From: Hydromonas sp.
GTDB taxonomy: Bacteria > Pseudomonadota > Gammaproteobacteria > Burkholderiales > Burkholderiaceae
Length of the DNA stretch: 64,000 nt
Assembly (NCBI GenBank): GCA_017495165.1
Contig: JAFEII010000028.1
Span: 62,001 to 126,000 of the forward strand
Direction: 5' to 3'
Part shown: positions 16,760-25,588 of the stretch, piece after piece
Layout of the letters: every line of letters starts with the position of its first letter
Position numbering within the stretch: the stretch's first letter is position 1
The notes under the pieces: model-generated
What the model saw: only the letters and a program-made list of their open reading frames with translations
Told to the model about the DNA's origin: nothing
Database searches by the model: none
Position numbers and translations under genes: made by a program

Positions 16760-18568
16760 ATGGCAGTTTTAACGAAAAAATTTGACGTGGTTGTGGTCGG
16801 CGCAGGCGGCTCAGGCTTGCGTGCAGCGTTGCAATTATCCGAAGCAGGCTTGTCTGTTGCGGTATTGTCAAAAGTATTCCCAACCCGCTCACACACGGTG
16901 GCCGCACAAGGCGGGATTGGTGCAAGTCTGGGCAATATGGACGAAGACAACTGGCATTATCATTTTTACGATACAGTCAAAGGCTCGGACTGGCTGGGCG
17001 ACCAAGACGCAATTGAGTTTATGTGCCGCGAAGCACCAAAAGTGGTGTATGAGTTAGAGCATTTTGGCATGCCGTTTGACCGCAACCCAGACGGCACGAT
17101 CTACCAGCGTCCGTTTGGCGGCCATTCTGCCAATTACGGTGAAAAGCCCGTACCACGCGCTTGCGCGGCAGCTGACCGCACCGGCCACGCATTATTGCAC
17201 ACGCTGTATCAGCGCAATGTGCGCGCCAATACCCAGTTTTTTGTTGAATGGATGGCGTTGGATTTGCTGCGCGACGAAAACGGCGACGTGTTGGGCGTGA
17301 CCGCGCTTGAAATGGAAACAGGCGAAGTCATGAACCTGCAAGCCAAAATCACATTGTTCGCCACAGGTGGCGCAGGGCGGATTTTTACTGCATCCACCAA
17401 TGCATTTATCAACACCGGCGACGGCTTGGGCATGGCCGCACGCGCAGGGATTCCACTGGAAGATATGGAATTTTGGCAATTCCACCCAACGGGCGTGGCA
17501 GGTGCAGGCGTTTTGATTACCGAAGGCGTGCGCGGTGAAGGTGGGATTTTACGCAATTGCAACGGCGATCGCTTTATGGAACGTTACGCCCCGATTTTAA
17601 AAGACTTGGCGCCGCGCGACTTCGTGTCTCGCTGCATGGATCAAGAAATCAAAGAAGGGCGCGGTTGCGGCCCGAACAAAGACCATGTGATGTTGGACGT
17701 GACGCACATTGGCAAAGAAACCATCATGAAGCGCTTGCCATCAATTTTTGAAATCGCCAAAAAGTTCGCCAATGTGGATGCAAGTAAAGAAATGATTCCC
17801 GTTGTACCAACCATTCACTACCAAATGGGCGGCATTCCAACCAATGTGTACGGCCAAGTGGTTGTGCCAAACGATGCAAACGACGGCATGAACAGCGGCA
17901 ACAAAATCGTCAAAGGTTTTTACGCAGTCGGCGAATGCGCTTGCGTATCGGTGCATGGCGCCAATCGTCTTGGCACCAACTCACTGCTCGATTTAATCGT
18001 ATTTGGGCGCGCAGCAGGCAACCATATTGTTGAAGCGATGAAAGACTTAAAAGGCGACCATAAAGTCTTGCCAGCCAATGCAGCGGACAAAACCTTGGCG
18101 CGTTTGGCTCGCTTCACCCAAACCACCGATGGCGAAAATGCCCAAGAAGTGGCAGACGCCATTCGCGCAACCATGCAAGCGCACGCGGCAGTATTCCGCA
18201 CGCAAGAGACCATGGACAAAGGCGTGGTTGAAATCATGAACGTGGCGCAACGTGTCAAGAACATCCAAGTCAAAGACACCTCAAAAGTGTTTAACACCGC
18301 ATTGATTGAAGCCTTAGAAGTGGATAATTTAATCGAAGTCGCCAAGGCCACCATGATTTCAGCAGCTGCCCGTCACGAATGCCGTGGCGCGCACACGGTC
18401 AAAGACTACGAGAAAACCCACGATGAAGACCCATACTTGGGGCGCAATGATGCTGAGTGGTTGAAACACACGTTGTGGTACTCAGCGGACAACCGCTTGG
18501 ACTACAAACCTGTGGTTTTGAAACCGCTCACTGTTGATTCGGTTGAACTCAAACCGCGCACCTTTTAA
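16760..18568 (+). CDS. sdhA: Succinate dehydrogenase flavoprotein subunit
   Basis: Oxidises succinate to fumarate using covalently bound FAD. The 602-residue protein has the dinucleotide loop VVVGAGGSGLRAAL (about 11-24), the FAD-attachment histidine in RSHTVAAQGG (His45, same number as E. coli), the active-site segment FHPTGVAGAG (about 241-250), GEGGILRN with the catalytic Arg region about 280-300, and HGANRLGTNSLLDL (about 397-410). All hallmarks are intact. Third gene of sdhCDAB. No sdhE-like flavinylation factor follows this operon. Confidence 0.98.
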   Translation: MAVLTKKFDVVVVGAGGSGLRAALQLSEAGLSVAVLSKVFPTRSHTVAAQGGIGASLGNMDEDNWHYHFYDTVKGSDWLGDQDAIEFMCREAPKVVYELEHFGMPFDRNPDGTIYQRPFGGHSANYGEKPVPRACAAADRTGHALLHTLYQRNVRANTQFFVEWMALDLLRDENGDVLGVTALEMETGEVMNLQAKITLFATGGAGRIFTASTNAFINTGDGLGMAARAGIPLEDMEFWQFHPTGVAGAGVLITEGVRGEGGILRNCNGDRFMERYAPILKDLAPRDFVSRCMDQEIKEGRGCGPNKDHVMLDVTHIGKETIMKRLPSIFEIAKKFANVDASKEMIPVVPTIHYQMGGIPTNVYGQVVVPNDANDGMNSGNKIVKGFYAVGECACVSVHGANRLGTNSLLDLIVFGRAAGNHIVEAMKDLKGDHKVLPANAADKTLARLARFTQTTDGENAQEVADAIRATMQAHAAVFRTQETMDKGVVEIMNVAQRVKNIQVKDTSKVFNTALIEALEVDNLIEVAKATMISAAARHECRGAHTVKDYEKTHDEDPYLGRNDAEWLKHTLWYSADNRLDYKPVVLKPLTVDSVELKPRTF

Positions 18569-18590
18569 TTTGCATTTTAAAGAGACCAAT

Positions 18591-19295
18591 ATGAAAACCA
18601 AGATTTTTGAAATCTACCGTTACGACCCAGATAAAGATGCAAAACCGTACATGCAAACCATCAAGATTGACCTTGAAGATGGCGACCGCATGCTGCTTGA
18701 TGCGCTGCTCAAGCTCAAAAAAATCGATGAAACCATTTCATTCCGCCGCTCATGTCGTGAAGGCGTTTGCGGCTCTGACGCGATGAACATCAATGGCAAA
18801 AACGGTTTGGCCTGTTTGATGAACCTGAATGATTTGCCCGAAAAAATCGTATTGCGCCCTTTACCTGGATTGCCTGTGGTGCGTGATTTGATTGTGGACA
18901 TGACGGATTTTTTCAATCAATATCATTCAATTAAACCTTACTTGGTCAACGACGTTGCACCGCCAGAAAAAGAGCGTTTACAGTCGCCCGAACAGCGCGA
19001 CGAGCTCAATGGTTTGTACGAATGCATTTTGTGCGCGTGCTGCTCCACGTCTTGCCCGTCGTTTTGGTGGAATCCTGATAAGTTTGTCGGCCCTGCGGGC
19101 TTGTTGGCAGCCTATCGCTTTATTGCCGATACCCGTGACAACGACACCAGCGCACGTTTGGACAATTTGGACGACCCATATCGTTTGTTCCGCTGCCATA
19201 CGATTATGAATTGCGTGGATGTGTGCCCTAAAGAACTCAATCCAACCAAAGCGATTGGCAAAATCAAAGAAATGCTGGTGCGCCGCGCGGTTTAA
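18591..19295 (+). CDS. sdhB: Succinate dehydrogenase iron-sulfur subunit
   Basis: Carries electrons from SdhA to ubiquinone. The 234-residue form starts at 18591 (MKTKIFEIYRYDPD), 22 bp after sdhA, behind AAAGAGA. An ATG at 18534 inside sdhA is rejected. Cysteine groups for [2Fe-2S] (SCREGVCGSDAM...LAC, about 55-75), [4Fe-4S] (CILCACCSTSCP, about 146-157) and [3Fe-4S] (CHTIMNCVDVCPK, about 203-215) are complete. Last gene of the operon; in many betaproteobacteria sdhE and gltA would come next, but here a terminator does. Confidence 0.98.
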   Translation: MKTKIFEIYRYDPDKDAKPYMQTIKIDLEDGDRMLLDALLKLKKIDETISFRRSCREGVCGSDAMNINGKNGLACLMNLNDLPEKIVLRPLPGLPVVRDLIVDMTDFFNQYHSIKPYLVNDVAPPEKERLQSPEQRDELNGLYECILCACCSTSCPSFWWNPDKFVGPAGLLAAYRFIADTRDNDTSARLDNLDDPYRLFRCHTIMNCVDVCPKELNPTKAIGKIKEMLVRRAV

Positions 19296-19410
19296 TCAAA
19301 ACGTGCCTCTTGGGTTTACTGGCGTTTTTGAGCAACCCAGCCAAGCCAAGTTTGGTTTTTCTAAAGCAAATTCTAAGCGAGGCTTTAACCCAAGCGCCAG
19401 CCCCAATAAA

Positions 19411-19442
19411 AAATACCCTGACCAAAAATCAGGGTGTTTTTT
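19411..19442 (+). terminator. Terminator after sdhB
   Basis: ACCCTGA (19415-19421) pairs with TCAGGGT (19429-19435) across CCAAAAA, followed by GTTTTTT. The rest of the 300-bp gap between sdhB and the next gene (19296-19595) holds no convincing gene. Confidence 0.8.
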
Positions 19443-19595
19443 AATTCACGGGGGTTTAAAAGAGGCTGATTTATGGGAAGCAAGACAAATCAAAATAAGC
19501 CAAAGTCAACCTTTAAAACTTGCAATCCAAATGAGTTGGCATGTAAAGTACCAGCTCATTTTATTTTTACGAACCTGCACCACAAAGACGCGCTC

Positions 19596-20006
19596 ATGAA
19601 CCCTTCCCAACCAACCACCTGTCCGTGCGGCAGCCATGCCGCATATTCGCAATGCTGCGGCCTGTTACATACAGGCGCCAAAGCAAAAAACGCCGAACAA
19701 CTTATGCGCTCGCGCTACAGCGCATATGTGCTAGAAATGCAGCCATATTTGCTCGCCACATGGCATGAAAGCAGCAGACCAAGCAGTATTTTTGACGCAC
19801 CAACCAGCACCCAAAAAACGCACTGGCTCGGTCTTACGATTAAAAACGCATACCCATCAAGCACGCAACCGGCCACGCAAAGCCACGTCGAGTTTATAGC
19901 ACGCTACAAAATCGGTGGCGGCGGCGCACAGCGCCTACACGAAGTGAGCCGCTTTATGCTTGAGGAAAATCAGTGGTTTTATGTCGACGGTGAGTTTCCC
20001 GCATGA
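19596..20006 (+). CDS. YchJ-family protein with SEC-C zinc motif
   Basis: The 136-residue protein opens with a SEC-C type zinc-binding motif (CPCGSHAAYSQCC, about residues 9-21). The conserved AEQLMRSRYSAYV follows (about 34-46), then a LGLTIKNAY to VEFIARYK region and a C-terminal EVSRFMLEENQWFYVDGE, all typical of YchJ/UPF0225. The start is placed at 19596; the longer frame from 19473 adds a leader unlike the family. Function is unknown; the motif suggests nucleic-acid or protein binding. Its stop overlaps the ung start (ATGA), so the two are translationally coupled. Confidence 0.85.
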   Translation: MNPSQPTTCPCGSHAAYSQCCGLLHTGAKAKNAEQLMRSRYSAYVLEMQPYLLATWHESSRPSSIFDAPTSTQKTHWLGLTIKNAYPSSTQPATQSHVEFIARYKIGGGGAQRLHEVSRFMLEENQWFYVDGEFPA

Positions 20007-20707
20007 CTCAAACCACGCCACAAAACAATCCGCCACTTGGCCTGCCGCAAGACTGGGCAACCCATTTGCAGCACGAGTTCAACCAGCCATATTTCAAGCA
20101 AATCATGGCGTTTTTACAGCAAGCCGAACAAGATGGCGTACAAATTTACCCACCCAAAACACTGATTTTTCAGGCACTCAAAGCCACGCCGTTAAGTAAA
20201 GTCAAAGTCGTTTTGCTCGGTCAAGATCCATACCATCAACCCAATCAAGCCACAGGCCTGTCTTTCTCTGTGCCAAAACACATAAAAACCCCGCCATCGT
20301 TGCGCAACGTCTATAAAGAACTGAGCCAAACCGTGGACGGTTTTCAGCCGCCCAATCACGGCGACATCAGTGCGTGGGCGGGCGAGGGTGTTTTACTGCT
20401 CAACGCCTCATTAACCGTTGAGCACAACCGCGCAGGCAGCCATGCCAATATCGGTTGGCAGCAGGTCACCGACGCTATTATTTCGCTCATATCCCAGCAC
20501 TGCGAACACGTCGTTTTCATGCTTTGGGGCAGCTTTGCGCACAAAAAAACTGCTTTAATTGACGCTCGCAAACATTTGATTTTAAAAGCAATTCATCCAT
20601 CACCATTGGCGCGAGGCGGCTTTTTTGGCTGCAACCACTTTAATCTGGCCAATCAATACCTAATAGAACAGGGCATCAAGCCGATTGATTGGCGCCTACC
20701 GCTATGA
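20003..20707 (+). CDS. ung: Uracil-DNA glycosylase (family 1)
   Basis: Removes uracil from DNA to start base-excision repair. The 234-residue protein has the water-activating loop GQDPYHQPNQATGLSFSVP (catalytic Asp75), the LLLNASLTV uracil-recognition strand (about 131-139) and the HPSPLARGGF DNA-intercalation loop (about 197-206). All are intact. Its start overlaps the YchJ-like stop by 4 bp. Confidence 0.97.
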   Translation: MTQTTPQNNPPLGLPQDWATHLQHEFNQPYFKQIMAFLQQAEQDGVQIYPPKTLIFQALKATPLSKVKVVLLGQDPYHQPNQATGLSFSVPKHIKTPPSLRNVYKELSQTVDGFQPPNHGDISAWAGEGVLLLNASLTVEHNRAGSHANIGWQQVTDAIISLISQHCEHVVFMLWGSFAHKKTALIDARKHLILKAIHPSPLARGGFFGCNHFNLANQYLIEQGIKPIDWRLPL

Positions 20708-20725
20708 TTTAAGCCGTTTTTTGGG

Positions 20726-20731
20726 TATAAT
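20726..20731 (+). promoter_or_regulatory. -10 box upstream of thrC
   Basis: A perfect TATAAT lies 20 bp past the ung stop codon. The -35 region (ATGATT-like) is poor. The leader to thrC would be about 135 nt and is AT-rich, with loosely repeated GCAGTAA, CCGTAAAT and GCCATAA segments but no clear attenuator. Confidence 0.4.
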
Positions 20732-20876
20732 CAGTGCTTATTTTTGCCAAAAGTTGTAAAAAATTTGCAGTAAAATCTACTAAATAGCCGTAAATTGCAG
20801 TAATTTTCCAATAAGTTGCCATAAACCACGGCAAATAGCTTCCCATCAAACCCCCTTTTAACCATTTGGACTCAGC

Positions 20877-22322
20877 ATGAAATACATCTCGACCCGTGGC
20901 CACGCCGCCAATGAACAATTCTGCGATATATTATTGGGCGGCCTTGCGCCAGATGGCGGGCTGTATTTACCCGAGCAATACCCACAAATTTCAGCAAGCG
21001 AATTATCCGCATGGCGTCATTTGTCATACCCAGAATTGGCGTTCGCTATTTTGAGCAAATTTTGCAGCGACATTTTGCCAGGCGAACTCGCGCCACTGGT
21101 CAGTAAAACCTACGCCCCGCAAGTGTTTAACAACGCCCGTGCAGGCCAATGGATTGAAGACATCACACCGCTCACCAAACTTGGGCGCGAAAAAAACACC
21201 ACCATGTCATTGTTGGCATTGTCCAACGGACCGACCTTGGCATTTAAAGACATGGCCATGCAATTGTTGGGTAATTTATTTGAGTACGTTTTAAAACAAC
21301 GCGCTCAAACGCTCAATATTTTAGGCGCAACCTCGGGCGATACAGGCAGTGCCGCCGAATACGCCTTGCGCGGCAAAGAAGGCGTCAACGTGTTCATGCT
21401 TTCACCACGCGGCAAAATGAGTGCGTTTCAAACCGCACAAATGTATTCATTGCAGGACGAAAACATCATCAATATCTCAATTGACGGCGTGTTTGACGAT
21501 GCACAAGACATCGTCAAAGCCGTATCAAATGACCATCAATTCAAAGCCGCCCATCAAATCGGCACAGTCAACTCCATCAACTGGGCCCGCGTCGTCGCCC
21601 AAGTGGTTTATTACTTCAAAGGCTATTTTGCCGCCACAAGCGACAACAGCCAAAAAGTCTCATTCACCGTACCTTCAGGTAATTTTGGCAATGTTTGCGC
21701 AGGACATATTGCACGCCAAATGGGTTTGCCGATTCATAAATTGGTGGTCGCAACCAATGAAAACAACGTCTTAGATGAGTTTTTTAAAACAGGTATTTAT
21801 AGCGTACGCACGGCAAAAGACACGCACCACACCAGCAGCCCGTCTATGGACATATCAAAAGCCTCTAATTTTGAGCGATTTGTTTTTGATTTGATGGGGC
21901 GAGACGCAGACAAAACCCGCGCCTTGTTTGACCAAGTGGCGCAGCAAGGCTATTTTGACATTTCAGGCACACCAGAGTTCCTAAACATCAGTGCCAATTT
22001 TGGTTTTGTTTCAGGCGCAAGCTCACACAAAAAACGCTTACAAACTATCCGCGAAGTCTATCGCGAATACCGTCAAATCATCGACCCACACACCGCAGAC
22101 GGCGTGTATGTTGCCTTCCAACACTTGGATGACAACATCCCAATGGTTGTCCTTGAGACCGCGCAAGCGGCCAAATTCAACGACGTGATTTTAGCGGCAT
22201 TGGGCATTAACGCACTGCGCCCTGATGCCTATATTGACATCGAAAAACGCCCACAACGCGTCATCCATTTAAACAACGACGCTCAAGCGGTCAAACAACT
22301 CATACAAAAGCACACAGCATGA
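20877..22322 (+). CDS. thrC: Threonine synthase
   Basis: PLP enzyme making threonine from O-phosphohomoserine. The 481-residue length fits the longer proteobacterial/fungal-like type. It begins MKYISTRGHAANEQFCDILL, a typical family start. The PLP lysine is in GPTLAFKDMAMQLLG (Lys124), followed by GATSGDTGSAAEYALRG (about 150-166) and FTVPSGNFGNVCAGH (about 263-277). In many relatives it follows the homoserine dehydrogenase gene hom; here that gene is absent from the window. Confidence 0.97.
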   Translation: MKYISTRGHAANEQFCDILLGGLAPDGGLYLPEQYPQISASELSAWRHLSYPELAFAILSKFCSDILPGELAPLVSKTYAPQVFNNARAGQWIEDITPLTKLGREKNTTMSLLALSNGPTLAFKDMAMQLLGNLFEYVLKQRAQTLNILGATSGDTGSAAEYALRGKEGVNVFMLSPRGKMSAFQTAQMYSLQDENIINISIDGVFDDAQDIVKAVSNDHQFKAAHQIGTVNSINWARVVAQVVYYFKGYFAATSDNSQKVSFTVPSGNFGNVCAGHIARQMGLPIHKLVVATNENNVLDEFFKTGIYSVRTAKDTHHTSSPSMDISKASNFERFVFDLMGRDADKTRALFDQVAQQGYFDISGTPEFLNISANFGFVSGASSHKKRLQTIREVYREYRQIIDPHTADGVYVAFQHLDDNIPMVVLETAQAAKFNDVILAALGINALRPDAYIDIEKRPQRVIHLNNDAQAVKQLIQKHTA

Positions 22323-22380
22323 TTTTTTCAGGCAGCATCTGGCCTATTTTATTTACCAACACCTTATTTTTAGGCACACA

Positions 22381-22698
22381 ATGAACCACGAAAACCCATA
22401 CAAATCAGCCGCTGCGCACCAGCGCAAAAAAAGTACGCCCAAAAGCTCGTTCAGCAATAAAAGCAAAGAACACGTATTTTTAATCGAAGCAGGGCGTGAA
22501 TATATGGCGCTGTGCGATTTGCTGCATGCCGTTGACCTAGTCAACAGCGGCGGCGCGGGCAAACACATGGTTGCCACGGGTGATATTTTGGTAGACGGTG
22601 AAGTAGAATTACGTAAAACCTGCAAAATTCGCGCAGGCCAAATCGTTATAGGCCCAGGCTTTCGGATTCAAGTTAAAATGGCTTCAGATGCGACATAG
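22381..22698 (+). CDS. S4-domain RNA-binding protein (YbcJ-like)
   Basis: The 105-residue protein has a basic N-terminal tail and a single S4 domain (about residues 30-98). Visible elements are MALCDLLHAVDLVNSGGAGKHM, quoted in part as VNSGGAGKHMVATGDILVDG, then EVELRKTCKIRAGQIV. This is the YbcJ/YaaA type of small S4 protein, thought to bind structured RNA. No catalytic domain is fused. It follows thrC with 58 bp between, and may be co-transcribed. Confidence 0.82.
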   Translation: MNHENPYKSAAAHQRKKSTPKSSFSNKSKEHVFLIEAGREYMALCDLLHAVDLVNSGGAGKHMVATGDILVDGEVELRKTCKIRAGQIVIGPGFRIQVKMASDAT

Positions 22699-22740
22699 TC
22701 CCCCACAAAATCGCTTAAAATCTGCGTAACAGGCGTCCTT

Positions 22741-23361
22741 ATGAGCACCAAACAACAATCATTTCGCTTAAAGCGAAACTTGGCCTTGCTTGCTTTATTC
22801 TGCAGCGCCAGCAGCGCCCATGGCCAATATCACTCAACTCAGGAGCTCAAAATGACGCAACAGCAAACCCCAAGTAATTTCACGCAAAACAGCAGCAATA
22901 ACATCACCATTGAAACCAGCGCCAATTACACCGATCAATTGTCATTGAACAGCACAAAAAATGTTGATGTCACACGCACCGCGCAGTTGACCGCTGGCCA
23001 AGTCAATCTGCAAGCAGGCGGCAGCGTCAACGTTGGCGGCACCATCCGCGCAGGTGGAAAAGTCACAATTAACGGCGCCAATATCGTAAACTCCGGCACA
23101 ATTAGTGGCGGCAATGTGGTGATTCACAGCGCAGGCGACATCGTCTCAACTGGTGATATTCATGGCGTCAACATCACAGTCAACGCCGACAATAATTTAA
23201 CCATGACAGGCGCAACCGTCGCCACGCAACAAGTCACAGCTCAAGCAGGCCAGCACCTAACCGCGTGCAACACCCAAGCGCCCAGCATTTCTCTCACCGG
23301 TAAAACGGTTGAACCGTGCGGCAACATGACCGGCAACGTAAGCGTACATCAAGCGCCATAA
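22741..23361 (+). CDS. Small secreted haemagglutinin-like beta-helix protein
   Basis: The 206-residue product has a basic N-terminus and hydrophobic core ending SASSAHG (signal peptide, about residues 1-28). About 130 residues follow with short repeats of the filamentous-haemagglutinin kind: LTAGQVNLQAGGSVNVGGTI, VTINGANIVNSGTISGGNVV, GDIVSTGDIHGVNITVNA, LTMTGATVATQQVTAQAGQH. Such repeats usually build a right-handed beta-helix. Two cysteines near the end (about 184 and 193) may cross-link. It lacks a TPS secretion domain, an autotransporter barrel or a known anchor, and no TpsB partner lies nearby. Function unknown; likely exported and adhesive or structural. Confidence 0.7.
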   Translation: MSTKQQSFRLKRNLALLALFCSASSAHGQYHSTQELKMTQQQTPSNFTQNSSNNITIETSANYTDQLSLNSTKNVDVTRTAQLTAGQVNLQAGGSVNVGGTIRAGGKVTINGANIVNSGTISGGNVVIHSAGDIVSTGDIHGVNITVNADNNLTMTGATVATQQVTAQAGQHLTACNTQAPSISLTGKTVEPCGNMTGNVSVHQAP

Positions 23362-23395
23362 TAAATTCCCGATTGAGCCCAACGCACAGAAACAC

Positions 23396-23439
23396 ACGCC
23401 CACAAAAACGCCCATCTAAATGGGCATTTTTGTGGGCGT
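23396..23439. terminator. Long bidirectional terminator hairpin
   Basis: A 20-bp stem with one mismatch (ACGCCCACAAAAACGCCCAT with ATGGGCATTTTTGTGGGCGT) closes a 4-nt loop between convergent genes. The A and T runs are inside the stem rather than after it, so a second run is not obvious, but position and symmetry suit a shared terminator. Confidence 0.6.
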
Positions 23440-23454
23440 ACGTTTTGCAAACGA

Positions 23455-23997
23455 TTAAATCACATCTGGCGCAACATTTCTGGCATCAAGAATCGCTTTA
23501 ATCGCTTGAAACAGCTCGCGGTAAGATTTGGGTGGTTTGGCAAGCTCGGTTTCTTTGCGCGTGTTGCGCACCAAATTGCGCAGCAACTGCACATCCGCCT
23601 CAGGGAACTCATTCAAAAACTTGGTGATTGCCTCATCATTGGCCACCATGTCGTTGCGAATTCGCTCAATCCGATGCAAAAGGGCGGTCGCAACGGTTGA
23701 AACACCTTGGAATTGATCAATTTTGGCTTGAATCGGTTCAATCTCTTCATGGCGCATCAACTTGCCAATGTATTGCATTTGTCGGCGGCGTGCGCCGTTT
23801 GCAGATAGACGTTTAAATTCTTTAACCGCTTCACGCAGCTCCTCAGACATCGGCACTTGCGCCAAGCGCTCTTTAGACAGTTCCGTCAAAATTTCGCCCA
23901 TGTCTTGTAATTCGGTCATTTCTTTTTTGCGTGCAGTTTTGCTGATAACTTCTGGGCGCTCAGCCGAGCCGTCTTTTTTGTAGTTGGTTTGAGTCAT
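23455..23997 (-). CDS. darP: Ribosome-associated protein DarP (YjgA, DUF615)
   Basis: The 180-residue, highly charged helical protein shows the family segments SKTARKKEMTELQDMGE (about 19-35), KRLSANGARRRQMQYIGKLM (about 67-86) and LRNLVRNTRKETELAKPPKS (about 139-158). DarP/YjgA binds late 50S assembly particles. It is divergent from pmbA with 67 bp between start codons, the arrangement found across proteobacteria, which supports both calls. Confidence 0.92.
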   Translation of the reverse strand: MTQTNYKKDGSAERPEVISKTARKKEMTELQDMGEILTELSKERLAQVPMSEELREAVKEFKRLSANGARRRQMQYIGKLMRHEEIEPIQAKIDQFQGVSTVATALLHRIERIRNDMVANDEAITKFLNEFPEADVQLLRNLVRNTRKETELAKPPKSYRELFQAIKAILDARNVAPDVI

Positions 23998-24064
23998 TGT
24001 GTTTGCTTCAACGTTTGGGGGTTAATTGCGATAGAATTGCGTAAATTTTTTAAAAGGAAAACGC

Positions 24065-25420
24065 ATGTCAGTAAAGTTCGATTATACACGGTTGCAGCTC
24101 GAAGAAATTGCCAAGCTTGCCATGGATTGTGCAAAAAAAAATGGCGCAACCGATTGCGCAGTAGAAGTATCAGAGTCCAACGGTTTGTCCGTCAGCACGC
24201 GCAACCGTGAAGTAGAAACCGTGGAGCACAACCGCGACAAAAGCCTTTCAATCACCGTATACAAAGGCAAACAACGTGGGCACGCCAGCACCTCAGATTT
24301 TTCAGAGCAAGCCATTGCAAAAACCACTCAAGCCGCATTTGATATTGCCCAATTCACCGCGCAAGATGATTTTGCAGGCTTGCCAGAAGCGCATTTATTG
24401 GTTGATGCAAAAACGGCACGCCAAGACCTAGATTTATTCCATCCTTGGGATTTGAGCACAAGCGGCGCAATTGAAATCGCACAACGCGCAGAAGCGGCCA
24501 TGTTTGATGCGTGTAAATACATTCAAAACTCCGAAGGCGCAAGCGTGAACACCAGTCAAGGCCATTTTGTATCCGCAGCAAGCAACGGCTTTATGGGTGG
24601 CTTTGCTTATTCGCGTCACAGCATGGGCGTGATGCCCATTGCACAAAAAGGCCGTTTTATGGAGCGCGACGCATGGTTTGTGTCGCATCGTGTGTCGCAG
24701 CTTTTGGCAAGCCCAGAATCAATTGGCATTTACGCGGCACATCGCGCAGCCTCTCGGCTGGGCGGCAAAAAAATTTCCAGCCGTGTTTGCCCAGTATTGT
24801 TTGATGCGCCATTGGCGGCGGGTTTGTTGGGCAATTTTGCCCAAGCAATTAGTGGCGGCGCGCTGTATCGCAAAAGCAGCTTTTTGCTTGAAATGCTGGA
24901 TAAAAAAGTATTCCCAAAACACGTCAATATTGTAGACGACCCATTCATCGCTCAAGGCATGGGGAGCAGCTACTTTGATGATGAAGGCGTCGCAACGCAG
25001 CGCCGCACCTTGATTGACGAAGGGGTTTTAACGGGCTATTTACTCTCAGTTTACACCGCCCGAAAAATGAACATGACCCCAACCGGCAACGCCAGCGGCT
25101 CGCACAATTTACGCATTACCAGCAATAAAACCAAGCCGAGCGATGATTTAAGCGTCATGCTCAAAAAATTGGGTACGGGGTTATTCGTCACCGAACTATT
25201 GGGACACGGCGTGAATTACATCACGGGCGATTATTCACGCGGCGTGTGCGGGTTTTGGGTTGAAAACGGTGAAATTGCCTTTCCTGTGCAAGAAGTGACC
25301 ATTGCAGGGCATTTGAAAAAAATGTTTAAAGGCATTACGGCAATTGGCGCAGACGAGCTGATTCGCGGCACCAAGCAAACAGGCTCGATTTTAATCAACC
25401 AAATGACGATTGCGGGATAA
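24065..25420 (+). CDS. pmbA: Metalloprotease subunit PmbA (TldE)
   Basis: The 451-residue protein is the TldE/PmbA half of the TldD/TldE heterodimer, which processes peptides such as microcin precursors and CcdA antitoxin. It shows the family's N-terminal ferredoxin-like segment (CAVEVSESNGLSVSTRNREV, about 36-55), the central NSEGASVNTSQG (about 156-167) and the C-terminal LGHGVNYITGDYSRGVCGFW (about 379-398). It lacks the HExxxH zinc motif, as expected of the non-catalytic-motif subunit. The catalytic partner tldD is at the right edge of the window, about 37 kb away. Confidence 0.95.
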   Translation: MSVKFDYTRLQLEEIAKLAMDCAKKNGATDCAVEVSESNGLSVSTRNREVETVEHNRDKSLSITVYKGKQRGHASTSDFSEQAIAKTTQAAFDIAQFTAQDDFAGLPEAHLLVDAKTARQDLDLFHPWDLSTSGAIEIAQRAEAAMFDACKYIQNSEGASVNTSQGHFVSAASNGFMGGFAYSRHSMGVMPIAQKGRFMERDAWFVSHRVSQLLASPESIGIYAAHRAASRLGGKKISSRVCPVLFDAPLAAGLLGNFAQAISGGALYRKSSFLLEMLDKKVFPKHVNIVDDPFIAQGMGSSYFDDEGVATQRRTLIDEGVLTGYLLSVYTARKMNMTPTGNASGSHNLRITSNKTKPSDDLSVMLKKLGTGLFVTELLGHGVNYITGDYSRGVCGFWVENGEIAFPVQEVTIAGHLKKMFKGITAIGADELIRGTKQTGSILINQMTIAG

Positions 25421-25526
25421 AATTGCGCCAATTGAAAGGCAGGGCGCTCACCGCCCTTTAATTTTCATTCCAGCTTTAATTTCAATTTTAACTTTGACGT
25501 TATTCAAATCCAAATCTGTACTTAAA

Positions 25527-25568
25527 AACAAAACCCAGCGCCGTTTAATCAGCGCTGGGTTTTGTTTT
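25527..25568. terminator. Bidirectional terminator between pmbA and 25589-26425
   Basis: A perfect 16-bp stem (AAACAAAACCCAGCGC with GCGCTGGGTTTTGTTT) closes a 10-nt loop. It lies between convergent genes and can serve both. Confidence 0.85.
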
Positions 25569-25588
25569 TGTGTCATCACAGAAACGGC

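Noticed and set aside
20708..20876. Attenuator or riboswitch upstream of thrC
   Set aside because: The leader lacks a Thr/Ile-rich peptide and any hairpin followed by a T run.
20709..20918. Minus-strand frame opposite the thrC leader
   Set aside because: It has low complexity, no ribosome-binding site and covers the thrC promoter.
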